Assembly: GCF_024756275.1 (NCBI RefSeq)
Contig: NZ_JANUGQ010000025.1
Span: forward strand, 1 to 64,000
DNA from: Streptomyces pyxinae
GTDB taxonomy: Bacteria; Actinomycetota; Actinomycetes; Streptomycetales; Streptomycetaceae
DNA length: 64,000 bases
Direction: 5' to 3'
Under the pieces are notes generated by a model. The model did no database searches, was not told the origin of the DNA, and worked only from the letters and a program-made list of their open reading frames with translations. The position numbers were made by a program, and so were the translations under genes. Position 1 is the stretch's first letter. Each line of letters begins with the position of its first letter. Positions 49,068 to 59,491 of the stretch are shown here, piece by piece.

Positions 49068-49895
49068 TCAGAGCCGCCGCCAGGCGAAGGTGGCGGCGGC
49101 CTCCAGGGGGTCGATCGGGGTGACCAGGCGGGGCTGGGTGTTCAGCCCGTTGGGCGGTCCGGACTGCGGCTCCACGCAGACGGCCTCCGCCTGCTCGTCG
49201 TAGACCACCACCCACTGCTCCCGGCTGGTCACCCGTACCTCCAGCTGCCCGGGCCAGGTGAGGGTGACGTCCACCCCGTCGGGCATCCCGAAGCAGTCGT
49301 CCCAGGGGCCGGACCGGGGGTCGATCCGGCGGCCGGTCGGCAGATGGTCCTCGCCCCGCTCCTCCTGCCAGCCCGCGGTGAAGTCGATCCGTACGTCCGC
49401 GCCGCCGAGGTTCCGGTTGAACCAGGGGTGCCAGCCGGCCTGCGCCGGGAACGAGTCGCCGCGCGTCTCGACGCCGATCCGCACGGTGAGCGCGTCCTCG
49501 GTCAGCTCGAAGATCTGGGTGACGAGGCCGGGGTACGGCCAGGGCTCGGTGAGCTCATAGCTGAACACCGCCTCGGTCCGGTCCGCCCGGACGGTGCGCC
49601 AGGCGGTGTGCCGACCGGTGCCGTGGATGGCGTGCGGGGGCGAGTCGACCGGCAGTTGATGGCTGACGGCGCCGTTCATGAACCGCCCGTTCGCGGTCCG
49701 CCCGCACCACGGCACCATGGGGAAGCAGCCGTACCGCTCCCCCTGCCGCAGCAGTTCGGTGTCACCGATCCGGAGTCCGGCGATCCGGCAGCCGTTCTCC
49801 GGGGCGATGCGCAACTCCACGTCCCCGGCGGTCAGCCGGACGTCCTTCGCCTCTGCGGGCGCTGCCACTGCGGGGTCTCCACTGTTCTTGGTCAC
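49068..49895 (-). CDS. Aldose 1-epimerase family protein
   Basis: 275 residues with the galactose-mutarotase-like beta-sandwich pattern: GCRIAGLRIGDTELL, GCFPMVPWCGRTANGRF, AIHGTGRHTAWRTV with the catalytic His, and AQAGWHPWFNRNL. Family members interconvert alpha and beta anomers of sugars. The GTG at 49893-49895 was taken, 13 codons into the open frame. It sits 57 bp upstream of pyrE on the same strand and may share its transcript. Confidence 0.88.
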   Translation of the reverse strand: MTKNSGDPAVAAPAEAKDVRLTAGDVELRIAPENGCRIAGLRIGDTELLRQGERYGCFPMVPWCGRTANGRFMNGAVSHQLPVDSPPHAIHGTGRHTAWRTVRADRTEAVFSYELTEPWPYPGLVTQIFELTEDALTVRIGVETRGDSFPAQAGWHPWFNRNLGGADVRIDFTAGWQEERGEDHLPTGRRIDPRSGPWDDCFGMPDGVDVTLTWPGQLEVRVTSREQWVVVYDEQAEAVCVEPQSGPPNGLNTQPRLVTPIDPLEAAATFAWRRL

Positions 49896-49989
49896 GGTTC
49901 CCGAGCGTACGAGCCGACGGAGGATCCGGCCCACCAGTGGCGGGTCCGGCCCACCGGTGGCGGTTCGACCTGCCGGTGGCGGGTCCGGC

Positions 49990-50940
49990 CTACCGGCGGC
50001 GGCGCAGGGCCCGGCCCAGCACGACGGCGGAGGCCAGGGCGAGCGCGGCGGCGGGGGCGAGCCAGCGCAGCGTGGCCGTGGCGGTGGCGGTGTCGGGCCC
50101 GGGGGCCGGCGCGTACCGGCCGCGGGGCGGCGCGTGGTCCACCTCCTCGGCGGAGCGGCCGATCATGGTCCGGCGGGCGTGCGCCGCCTCGGCCGGCGCC
50201 CCGGGGAAGTCGTCCCCGGCGAGGCCCTCCCGGGCCGTGTCGTCCCCGCTGAAGTCCCCCTTGGCGAAGGGCCCGTCGGCGAGCGCCTCCTCGGTGAGCT
50301 CCCCGGCGGTCAGGTCGTCGGGGACCGGCTCCACCGAACCGAGCCCCCCGGACCCGTCCTCGTCGTCCCCGCGCTCGGGGCCGGCCAGCGGATCGAGCGC
50401 GGACGGGGGCACCGGGGTGTCGAACACGGACGGACGGCCGCTCCCCGCCGCCTCCCCCGCATCCGGGTCGGCCCCGGCCCCGGTCACCCCGGTGTCGGTC
50501 CCCGCCCTCCCGGCGGTCTCCGCCAGCGTCTCCGCGAACCGGTCCAGCAGCCGGTGCCCGGCCGACTCCGCCGCGTCGGCCGGCAGCTCGGCCAGCCGGC
50601 CGTCGGCGGTCAGCGTCCCGCTGAAGGACAGCGTCGTCCCGCCGTCGGCCTCCGCCGTACGGACCGTCAGCGCCAGCTTCACCGAACCGCCGCCGCGCAC
50701 CTCGCCGCCCTCGCCCGTCACCTCGAAGGCGCCCTCCTCCGCGCCGGGCACCACCCGCAGGGCGCCCCGGTAGGTGATGGTGTGGCCGCCGGCCCGCACC
50801 TTCAGCCGGCCCGACAGCGGACCGGCCGACGCGTCGGCGTCCCGCTGGAGCCCCGGCACGCAGCGGGCGACCCGGACCGGGTCCGCCAGCGCCTCGCGGA
50901 GGGTCTTCTCGCCAACCGGAACGAACACCTCATGCTCCAT
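49990..50940 (-). CDS. SRPBCC/CoxG-family protein with C-terminal membrane anchor
   Basis: 316 residues. The CoxG-like START-fold domain (about 1-145: MEHEVFVPVGEKTLREALAD, VARCVPGLQ, GAFEVTGEGGEV, AGHRLLDRFAETLAET) is followed by a disordered acidic linker of about 130 residues and one membrane helix at the end (LRWLAPAAALALASAVVLG) before RALRRRR. CoxG-like proteins bind hydrophobic ligands; the tail anchors it to the membrane with the domain inside. Ligand unknown; no CO-dehydrogenase genes nearby. Confidence 0.82.
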   Translation of the reverse strand: MEHEVFVPVGEKTLREALADPVRVARCVPGLQRDADASAGPLSGRLKVRAGGHTITYRGALRVVPGAEEGAFEVTGEGGEVRGGGSVKLALTVRTAEADGGTTLSFSGTLTADGRLAELPADAAESAGHRLLDRFAETLAETAGRAGTDTGVTGAGADPDAGEAAGSGRPSVFDTPVPPSALDPLAGPERGDDEDGSGGLGSVEPVPDDLTAGELTEEALADGPFAKGDFSGDDTAREGLAGDDFPGAPAEAAHARRTMIGRSAEEVDHAPPRGRYAPAPGPDTATATATLRWLAPAAALALASAVVLGRALRRRR

Positions 50941-51032
50941 GGAAACCGAGCCTACCCACGCCCGGCCGCCGCGTCTCCCACGCGTACCGGGCCAGTCGCA
51001 CCACCCGCCCGCGAGGGCCGGCCCGGCCGCGC

Positions 51033-52703
51033 TCAGCCGCCGTACCGGGGGTGCACCAGCGTGGACGGCTCCAGACCGGCCAGCCGGGTGCGCTCGGCAC
51101 GCCGGGCCTCCGCCGCCAGCACCGCCGGGCCCAGCTCCAGCCGCGCGGGCGCGTCCGCCGCCAGCGCCAGCACCGGCGGTACGGCCCCGGGCGCGGCCAG
51201 CAGCAGCCCCCAGTCGTGCACCGCCCGGGCGTCCTGGTGGCCCTGGGCTCCCCGGTCGGCCCCGTCGGCCCCCTCATCACCGGGGACGTCCGCCCCGCCC
51301 GGCGCGCTGTACGCCCGTACGGCGAACCCGGCCGCGCGCAGGGTCGCCGCCACCGTCCAGTAGCTGCGGGGCCGGGACTCCGCCGGGCCCGCGTGCACGG
51401 CGAGCCGCCCGTCCGGGGCCAGCGCCCGGGCGGCCAGCCCGTAGAACTCCCGCGCGTACAGCCGGGTGCCGCTGGTGTCGCCCGGGTCCGGCAGGTCCGC
51501 GATCACCACGTCGTACGGCTCCGGGGACTCCCCCGGTTCCGGGACGCCCGCCGCCCGGCCGCGCAGCCAGCCGAAGGCGTCGGCGAGCACCACCCGGGTC
51601 CTCGGGTCGGCGAGGGCCCGGCCGTTGAGCCGGACCAGCTCGGGGTCGGTACGGGCCAGCCGGACCACCTCCGGGTCCAGCTCCACCACCGTCACGGCGG
51701 CCACGTCCCGGTAGCGGAGCACCTCCCGCGCCACCAGCCCGTCGCCGCCGCCCAGGACCAGCACCCGGGCGTGCGGCCCGCGCATCGCCGGGTGCACCAG
51801 GGCCTGGTGGTACCGCCGCTCATCGGCTCCGCTGACCCGCAACTGCCCGTCCAGATAGAGCCCGAGCGGCTCGCCGCGCCCGCCGGTCAGGACGATCTCC
51901 TGCACCTCCGTCCGGACGGCCACCCGCACCCGGTCCCCGTACACCGCCCGCCGCGCGGCCCGCTCGAAGTCGTCCACCAGCGCGGTGGCGACCGCCAGCC
52001 AGATCAGCACCAGCACATTGGCGAGGACCAGCAGCCGCCGCGCCGGGGCGGTCAGGTCCCGCCCGAACACCCACAGCACCAGTGCCCCGCCCGCCACCGC
52101 GTTCACCGCACCCGTCAGCAGCGCGCTGGTGAGCTGGCCCAGCCAGGGGAGCAGCAGAAACGGAAAGGCCAGCCCGCCGACGAGCGCGCCCACGTAGTCG
52201 GCGGCGAACAGCTCGGCCACCGTCCCGTCCGCGTCCTGCCGGGCCCGCCGGGAGACCTGCTGGATCAGCGTCATCAGCAGCGGCATCTCGGCGCCGATCA
52301 GCACCCCGATGGCCAGCGAGAAGGCGACCAGCACCGGCCGTGAGCCGCCCAGCCAGGCGAAGGCCGCGTGGAGCGCGAGCGCCGAGCAGCCGCCGGTGAG
52401 CGCCAGCGCCGCCTCCAGCAGACCGAACCCGACCACCGCCCGGCAGCGCAGCCGCTTGGCCAGCAGCGAGCCGATGCCCATGGCGAAGACCATCAGCGAG
52501 AGCACGACGGACGCCTGGGTGACCGAGTCGCCGATGAGCGAGGAGGCGAGGGCGACCAGCTCCAGCTCGTACACCAGGCCGCACGCGGCGCAGACGAAGA
52601 CGGCGACCAGCACCCAGAGTCGCCCCGCTCGCCGCCCCGCCGACGGCGACCCGGCGCCCGCCGGGCCGAGCGGTGCGGAGACAGGGGTCGGCGTTTCGAT
52701 CAC
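51033..52703 (-). CDS. Membrane-bound spermidine-synthase-like protein
   Basis: 556 residues. The N-terminal half has about seven membrane helices (LWVLVAVFVCAACGLVYELE and on to about 240). The C-terminal half is a spermidine-synthase-type fold with VLVLGGGDGLVAREVLRYRD, VTVVELDPEVVRLARTD and VVIADLPDPGDTSGTRLYAR. Such fusions are common in actinobacteria and annotated polyamine aminopropyltransferases, but the acceptor is not proven. It is in the same orientation as the SRPBCC gene. Confidence 0.88.
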   Translation of the reverse strand: MIETPTPVSAPLGPAGAGSPSAGRRAGRLWVLVAVFVCAACGLVYELELVALASSLIGDSVTQASVVLSLMVFAMGIGSLLAKRLRCRAVVGFGLLEAALALTGGCSALALHAAFAWLGGSRPVLVAFSLAIGVLIGAEMPLLMTLIQQVSRRARQDADGTVAELFAADYVGALVGGLAFPFLLLPWLGQLTSALLTGAVNAVAGGALVLWVFGRDLTAPARRLLVLANVLVLIWLAVATALVDDFERAARRAVYGDRVRVAVRTEVQEIVLTGGRGEPLGLYLDGQLRVSGADERRYHQALVHPAMRGPHARVLVLGGGDGLVAREVLRYRDVAAVTVVELDPEVVRLARTDPELVRLNGRALADPRTRVVLADAFGWLRGRAAGVPEPGESPEPYDVVIADLPDPGDTSGTRLYAREFYGLAARALAPDGRLAVHAGPAESRPRSYWTVAATLRAAGFAVRAYSAPGGADVPGDEGADGADRGAQGHQDARAVHDWGLLLAAPGAVPPVLALAADAPARLELGPAVLAAEARRAERTRLAGLEPSTLVHPRYGG

Positions 52704-52877
52704 AGAAGAAACGCTACGTCACATCATTATTACGGCTTGTCACCCACACGGGTGAAATAACGTCGCCCCAGGCATAGAACCCGCCGCGCCCCGTCACACC
52801 CCCACCCCCAGCCCCCACAGCCCCCGGCCCCTCGATCCCCCACCCCTGAACGCCCTCAGCCCCTCAGCCCTCAGTCC

Positions 52878-53390
52878 TCAGCGCGCATCCGGCACCCCGA
52901 TACTGGTCCGGGTCACCACCAACTGCCCCTCCTGCGGGTAGGCGTGCCAGGTGCGCCACCGCACCTGCCGGCCGCGGCGCTGGGCGAGCATGGCCGTGAA
53001 CGCGTGCGGCGAGCCCGGAAACGTCCCCGCCAGCCCGTGCGGGTGATCGGCGACCAGGGCGAGCAACTCCTGGGCCCGCCCGGCGAACGAGCCCTCCGAG
53101 AGGCTCTCCACCCGGGCGGCGAACTCGTACTCCCAGCCCCCCACCTGTTTCGCCACCCCCAGGGGCAGCGGCGTACTGCTGCCGGGCATACAGGCCACGG
53201 TCTCGGAACATCTGCCGCCACCCTCCTCCAGCAGTACCTGGTGGGAGGCGCCGAGCAGTCTCAACTGGAGTATGGCGCCGGAGAGTTCGAGGTCGAGTAC
53301 GGCGAGGGCGGGCAGCGCCTCCCGGCCCAGCGCCCAGGCCAGGTCGGTGGCACGGGTGTCGGTGTAAGAGGTCTCAAGGGTCGTGAGCAT
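52878..53390 (-). CDS. DUF2617-family protein
   Basis: 170 residues. Conserved features are TDTRATDLAWALGREALPAL, LLGASHQVLLEEG and FPGSPHAFTAMLAQRRGRQV. It is soluble with beta-rich segments. Function unknown. The ATG at 53388-53390 starts the conserved part; a 55-codon upstream extension is unlike the rest. Confidence 0.82.
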   Translation of the reverse strand: MLTTLETSYTDTRATDLAWALGREALPALAVLDLELSGAILQLRLLGASHQVLLEEGGGRCSETVACMPGSSTPLPLGVAKQVGGWEYEFAARVESLSEGSFAGRAQELLALVADHPHGLAGTFPGSPHAFTAMLAQRRGRQVRWRTWHAYPQEGQLVVTRTSIGVPDAR

Positions 53391-53655
53391 GGAACGGCTC
53401 CGCAAACACGGCTCGTGGCTGGACCGGAACGCCCCGGAAGACACGCGTGGGGGATCGGACTCCACCGGCTCGGGTCCACACGAGGTCCGATGGCTGGAAG
53501 GTGTCGACAGCGAGGCTGTCATGAACCGTGGGCGGCTCACAGCGTTTTTACCCAAGTTGAACTGGTTTCCATCCCCTGGGGGGCTCCGCGGTTCAACTGT
53601 TCAACGGAAAACGGCCTGCTGGACGCGCAGGTGTGAGACATAACGTCAACAAAAG

Positions 53656-53691
53656 CCGGAACAACGGGAGTTGCCCTTCCCGTCGTTCCGG
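53656..53691 (-). terminator. Terminator of the Gly/His/Cys-rich gene
   Basis: The arms 53656-53669 and 53678-53691 pair over 14 bp with one mismatch, 8-nt loop, 38 bp past the stop of the gene at 53729. Confidence 0.7.
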
Positions 53692-53728
53692 CACACCGGC
53701 CACCCCGTCACATTCCGGCCACCCCGTG

Positions 53729-54070
53729 TCAACTGCCCCCGCATCCGCCTCCGCCGCCCCCGCAGGACGAGCCACCGCCGCCGCAGGAGTGACCACCGGA
53801 GTGCCCGCCGCAGGAATGCCCGCCCGAGTGTCCGCCGGAGTGATGACCGCCGGCTCCGCTCCCGGAGTCCCCGCCGGACCAACCGCCGTCCCCGGCCCAC
53901 CAGCTGCCTCCCCCGGCGGCCGCGGCACTCCGCCGCCGGCCCGACCTGCCGCCGGGCCCCCGCCCCTTCCCGAGGCTCTTGGCGTTCCCGCCACCGCGCC
54001 CCGCCGCCAGCAGTCCGGCGAGCGCGAACACCACCACCAGCGTCGTGCCCAGCACGATCAGTGCCACCAT
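53729..54070 (-). CDS. Small membrane protein with Gly/His/Ser/Cys-rich tail
   Basis: 113 residues. One N-terminal membrane helix (VALIVLGTTLVVVFALAGLL) is followed by a basic stretch and a low-complexity tail that alternates GGHSGGHS, CGGHSGGHSCG and CGGGGGGCGG. The density of His and Cys suggests metal binding (inference). The ATG at 54068-54070 follows a G-rich ribosome site. Function unknown. Confidence 0.72.
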   Translation of the reverse strand: MVALIVLGTTLVVVFALAGLLAAGRGGGNAKSLGKGRGPGGRSGRRRSAAAAGGGSWWAGDGGWSGGDSGSGAGGHHSGGHSGGHSCGGHSGGHSCGGGGSSCGGGGGGCGGS

Positions 54071-54264
54071 CGTCGGGTCCCCCTTCCCCGTGTGAGTACC
54101 GCCGCGTGCCGCCGTACACCCCGGTGTACCGCCGCGCACCGCCGCGTCCCGCGCCCCGGCGGGACATCACCGGGGCTCTCTTGTGCGTGGCAGGGAGATC
54201 CCCCGGCGTCCCGGTGTCCAAAGCGCACTTGAGCAACTCCAGAGGTTCGGACCAGGATGCCCCC

Positions 54265-55146
54265 ATGACACCACCGCGTCCCCCGCTCAACCGCCGGCTG
54301 GCCCCGTTCGGCACCACGATCTTCGCCGAGATGTCCGCGCTGGCCCTGACCACCGGCTCGATCAACCTCGGGCAGGGCTTCCCCGACACCGACGGTCCGG
54401 CGGAGATCGCGGAGGCGGCGGCCCGCGCCGTACGGGAGGGCCGGGGCAACCAGTACCCGCCGGGCCCCGGCGTCCCCGAGCTGCGCGCGGCGGTGGCCGA
54501 GCACCAGCTCCGGTTCCACGGGCTGACGTACGACCCCGAGACCGAGGTCCTGGTCACCACGGGCGCGACGGAGGCGATCGCGGCGGCGCTGCTGGCGCTG
54601 GTCGAGCCGGGCGACGAGGTCATCGCCCTGGAGCCGTACTACGACTCGTACGCCGCCTGCGTCGCGATGGCCGGCGGCACCCGGGTCCCGGTCACCCTCC
54701 GGCCCGGCGGCGGCCGGTTCACCCTGGACCTCGACGAGTTGCGGGCCGCCGTCACCGACCGCACCCGGCTGCTGCTGCTCAACACCCCGCACAACCCCAC
54801 CGGCACGGTCCTCACCCGCGCGGAACTGGCCGCGATCGCCGAGCTGGCGGTCGAGCGCGACCTGCTGGTGGTGACCGACGAGGTCTACGAGCACCTGGTC
54901 TACCCGACCACCGCCCCGGCCCCGGCCACACCCCCGGCCACGTCGCCGGGCCCGGCCGTGTTCCCGGAAACGGAGGCCGCCGGCACTCCCGCCCCCACCC
55001 CCGCCCATCTGCCGATCGCCGGCTTCCCCGGCATGCGCGAGCGCACCCTCACCATCTCGTCCGCCGGCAAGTCCTTTTCGTTCACCGGCTGGAAGATCGG
55101 CTGGGTCAATCCCGATTCGCCTACCTATTGGGTCATGGCCGCGTGA
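54265..55146 (+). pseudogene. Truncated dapC-type aminotransferase, disrupted by insertion
   Basis: 293 codons remain of an expected 420 or so. It aligns with the next gene from GTTIFAEMSALA to SSAGKSFSFTGWKIGWV (PLP Lys included), then runs into twelve unrelated residues (NPDSPTYWVMAA) and a stop. The C-terminal 140 residues are missing. Compared with the second copy it also has a Pro/Ala-rich insertion of about 30 residues after VYEHLVY. Codon usage is that of the core. By position it is the ortholog of the chromosomal aminotransferase (SCO3658 region, from memory). The break fits insertion of an integrative element inside the gene; its 3' end should lie beyond the right edge of the window. 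Confidence 0.85.
55101..55146. other. Probable left attachment site (attL) of an integrated element
   Basis: Similarity to the intact aminotransferase stops at GGCTGGGTCA (55099-55108). A 7-bp direct repeat TGGGTCA occurs at 55102-55108 and 55129-55135, so the junction contains a short repeated core. From memory, the serine integrase of actinophage TG1 uses an attB in this same gene and region of Streptomyces. The exact crossover cannot be set without the right end. Confidence 0.6.
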
Positions 55147-55214
55147 CCGCCCGCCCGGCATCGGCCAGGATGGCACGCGAAGCATCGGCGGACACATGTG
55201 AGGACGGTAGAGAC

Positions 55215-56384
<1,170 letters not shown>

Positions 56385-56776
56385 ACTCACCTCTCTCACC
56401 CCAGGTGAGGGCCGAGCGAGTTCGCTACCGGGCTGGGTTGGGAATCCTTAATGGTCAGCCAAGCTGACCATCGCCGTCTCACGAGCCATAGGGACCAGAC
56501 TCAACACAGCTTGCACACCTACAACTTGAGGTCCTGTCCATTTCTCCCGAATCAGCCGAGGCCAGTGCCAAACTGGCCTCAGCTTCGCTTCGGGGGTCAC
56601 TCCGCAGGCCGTGCGAGCGCCGAACGGCGCAGGCACGCGACGGGACTGGGAAATGCCCAGTTCTGATTCGTCTCGTACGTCCAGAGACTCGAACGACGCC
56701 ATCTGACGATCAAGAGACGTGGGCGTGACCCCCTCGTCCTCTACACCACGCTAACCGTGGTCTGAGGAGGAGCGCC
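56385..56776. other. Gap upstream of the WhiB-like gene
   Basis: 392 bp of lower GC. A minus-strand frame of 84 codons (56448-56702) exists with mixed codon usage and no clear ribosome site; it is not supported well enough to call. The region should hold the WhiB promoter. No clear repeat was found. Confidence 0.4.
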
Positions 56777-57253
56777 GTGGAGCCCCACGACGAGATCGAA
56801 GACGAACTCCCGCCTGACGCCTTGTTCTGGGCAATGGAGCCCTTCGGCCCGCCCATGGGCGAGGCCGCGTGCAGCACCTGGGACCGGACTCGGTTCCCGA
56901 CCCCGCAGGAACAGCAGGCGACGTTCGACGGAGAGCCGACCGTGCCGGAGCGGGACTTTCCCAAGGCCCGGGCGGTGTGCCTCGCCTGTCCCCTGCTGGA
57001 GATCTGCCGCGACTACGCCCAGGACAGTCGGGACGAGCACGTGTTCCTGGCCGGGGAAACCGCCGAGGAGCGGCGTAAGAACTGGCGGAAGTCCGGCGAG
57101 ATCGCCAAGCGGCATCGACAGGTGACCGCGCTGTACACCCTCGACGTCCCGACGGCGACCATCGCGCGGCTGCTTCAGCGAGACGAGAGCTCAATCCGAG
57201 GCGACCTGCGCGAGGTCAGGAAGCGCCGCTCGGACCTGCCCCCCACCGCCTGA
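56777..57253 (+). CDS. WhiB-like iron-sulfur regulator
   Basis: 158 residues, somewhat long. The four cluster ligands are Cys32 (EAACSTWD), Cys68 and Cys71 (AVCLACPLLE) and Cys77 (EICRDYA), followed by the G-turn region VFLAGETAEERRKN. The C-terminal part (IAKRHRQVTALYTLDVPTAT, IARLLQRDESSIRGDLREVR) looks like an extra helix-turn-helix, unusual for WhiB proteins. WhiB proteins bind sigma factor region 4 and tune promoters in response to redox or NO. It starts at a GTG with GAGGAGG. Mobile elements in actinobacteria often carry one. Confidence 0.85.
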   Translation: MEPHDEIEDELPPDALFWAMEPFGPPMGEAACSTWDRTRFPTPQEQQATFDGEPTVPERDFPKARAVCLACPLLEICRDYAQDSRDEHVFLAGETAEERRKNWRKSGEIAKRHRQVTALYTLDVPTATIARLLQRDESSIRGDLREVRKRRSDLPPTA

Positions 57254-57363
57254 GAGGCCAGCCGCCGGCGGCCCCACCCGAACCGCCGGCGGCCCCGCGC
57301 GGGGTGCCTCTTCCGCATCACCGCGCACTCCTTAGACCGATCACCTCACATACGGAGGACAAC

Positions 57364-59418
57364 GTGCCCGATCAGGACGATGCCGAGTACGAGCAGACGG
57401 CCGAGGACGTGGAGGAGCCCGACGCCGTGGAAGACGAGCTTGACGCGACCGAGGACACAGAACAGGACAGTGCCGCGATCTGGTCACGGTTCGGCGACAG
57501 CGACCTGCCGCCGTTGCCGAAGATGGCCGCGGTCAACCGCGCCGCCAAGGCGGGTGTGGAGGCTGGACTGCCTAGCGAGTTCGCCACCGCGTTGGCCCAC
57601 GCCGCTGTCGACCCGAGTGAGCTGAGGACGTTGCTTCGCCGTCCTACTCGGGTCAACATCGCCGGAGGCGTCATCGAGGCGATTGACCTCGACCTCTACG
57701 TACCTGGCCTGGTACCGCTGCCGACCAACAACCGCACGATGGAAAAGCGGGTATACCCGGCGGCCGGCGCCGAAGGGTACATGGGCCCGCTCACTGGCCC
57801 TCGCTCCGGTCCTGGCGAGACCACCTCGCTTTGGATCGAAGGCGAGGACGTCAGCCACGTACAAGACGAGACGGAGCGAGCCCGCGAGTTCATCCTGGCG
57901 AACAACAACCTGCGCGAGTCCATCGCGGCGCGCGGCATCGCCATGCCAGTGAACGTCGTCTTCTTCAAGTTGCGGCACCGCGACGGCGAACCCCCCATGC
58001 CCCTCCTGGGAACTGCTGACGGCTCCAGCCGCGTCACCAACGCTCACCACGTCCTGGCGCTCACCGATCGTCAGACGCACTACCACTTTCCGACGAACCG
58101 CGATGACTATCGTCGCTTCATCGGTTCCATCAGCGAAGTCGACCCTGAGGCGCTGCGCCCCGCTGGTCGCCGACGGCTAATCCGACAGCGGAACGCGTTG
58201 ATCACTCCCGCTCGGGTATTTCTCCGCTTTACCCCCACCAAGGACGGGTACGACTACGCGCGCGCGGTCAATGCCTTCGTCGGCATGCTCCACGTTGATC
58301 CTCCTCGGCCGTGGAGCCAGACGGGCAAACTCGAAGCCATGGCCGAAGCGGTCCTCGATGTGCTGCGCGGTGCCGACGTACTCGATGATCCCGTCCACGA
58401 CTACCTCGCTGGCCTTCTCACCCCGGAGCAGGCCAAAATCGAGGGGCTCCCCATCGAGCGAGACGAGCAGGCGGCCTTCGTTCTCGCTGCTCTTCTCCGC
58501 GAGCACCACCGCGAGCTTGTCGAACGAGGGATTCGCGACGTCACCGCCAAGAAGAGCGTCAGCGCCAGCCGACGCACAGATGTAATCGCAGAGTTGGCTC
58601 TCCGGCCCACCCGAAGCATCGCTACCACGCTGGACACGAACGATCCTGAGCGCCAGCGGGCAGAACGGATGCGTGCCTCGTACCTACGCTGCGCACGACT
58701 GGCCCGGTATGCGACGGTGCCGTGGAAGGTCACAGGCCGGTCGCCCGAGAAGCTCCTCGAAGCGGCCTTGGGAGAACTCCGCGCCGTCCTTGGCAATCCC
58801 CAGGTTGATCCCGAAGCATGGGTTAATCGAGTGGAACTCGCGGCCTTGGCACAGTACCACCTCACGGCGTGGGGTGGATTGCAACGCGAAGCGATGGGAA
58901 GTACCGACGCGGACAAGCGCGGCCCTCATCAAATTCTGGAGGCAATGCTCCACGACGAGCATGGCTTGCGGCTGCTCGCCCAAGCGGTCATCGACGGGCG
59001 GACTGGGACACACCCACGCCGCGTCACGGAAGAGGGAGACTTCCAGCGCGGCACCCGCGACGAGTATGGGGCCTGGCATGAAGATCCTGCCGGTCACCCG
59101 ATGCCGATCGAGGACCGATGGCTTCGCTATGAGACTTACCCCACGGGTACCACTCTGCCCCGGCCTGTCACGCCCCCCAACGAGTCACCTCGGATGAAGA
59201 CAACTCGCCTAAAGGGCCAGATCGCCCGGCTCATCGAGCAGATCGACCTGGACATCGACGAGCTCGCCAGCGTGGAGGAAACCCAGGGTGGACCGCTTCT
59301 CGACAAAGAGGGTTGGGCGAGCCCGAACGAACTCCTGAGCCACCTGATGAACGTCCACTCTCAGATCAACTACTGGGCAAAGGTCGCCGAGCGTCAGACG
59401 TCTCGTCCCAGCGGGTAA
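57364..59418 (+). CDS. Large protein with ParB/DndB-like DGSSR motif, function unknown
   Basis: 684 residues. An acidic N-terminus (DAEYEQTAEDVEEPDAVEDE) is followed by a region at about 185-235 containing VVFFKLRHRDGEPPMPLLGT then ADGSSRVTNAHHVLAL, whose D-G-x-x-R plus downstream alternation resembles ParB/DndB-type DGQHR motifs. Helical parts follow to the end (IARLIEQIDLDIDELASVEE, NELLSHLMNVHSQINYWAKV). The GTG at 57364 follows GGAGGAC; the stop is 74 bp from the convergent AbrB-like gene. Lower GC than the core and its place beside a restriction cluster suggest a role in defence or DNA modification (inference). I do not recognise a characterised family. Confidence 0.75.
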   Translation: MPDQDDAEYEQTAEDVEEPDAVEDELDATEDTEQDSAAIWSRFGDSDLPPLPKMAAVNRAAKAGVEAGLPSEFATALAHAAVDPSELRTLLRRPTRVNIAGGVIEAIDLDLYVPGLVPLPTNNRTMEKRVYPAAGAEGYMGPLTGPRSGPGETTSLWIEGEDVSHVQDETERAREFILANNNLRESIAARGIAMPVNVVFFKLRHRDGEPPMPLLGTADGSSRVTNAHHVLALTDRQTHYHFPTNRDDYRRFIGSISEVDPEALRPAGRRRLIRQRNALITPARVFLRFTPTKDGYDYARAVNAFVGMLHVDPPRPWSQTGKLEAMAEAVLDVLRGADVLDDPVHDYLAGLLTPEQAKIEGLPIERDEQAAFVLAALLREHHRELVERGIRDVTAKKSVSASRRTDVIAELALRPTRSIATTLDTNDPERQRAERMRASYLRCARLARYATVPWKVTGRSPEKLLEAALGELRAVLGNPQVDPEAWVNRVELAALAQYHLTAWGGLQREAMGSTDADKRGPHQILEAMLHDEHGLRLLAQAVIDGRTGTHPRRVTEEGDFQRGTRDEYGAWHEDPAGHPMPIEDRWLRYETYPTGTTLPRPVTPPNESPRMKTTRLKGQIARLIEQIDLDIDELASVEETQGGPLLDKEGWASPNELLSHLMNVHSQINYWAKVAERQTSRPSG

Positions 59419-59491
59419 GGAGACCCCTCCGTGCCGTCCTCGCCAGGATGCACCAGTGCTGGCGAGGGCTCGCAGGTGGACTCTGAGCGAC

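Noticed and set aside
54265..55146. The first aminotransferase as a functional short paralogue
   Set aside because: It ends in unrelated residues directly after GWKIGWV and lacks the last 140 or so residues needed for the PLP fold, so it is treated as disrupted.
56448..56702. An 84-codon minus-strand frame upstream of the WhiB-like gene
   Set aside because: Mixed codon usage and no clear ribosome site; it could be a real small island gene, but the sequence alone does not support it.
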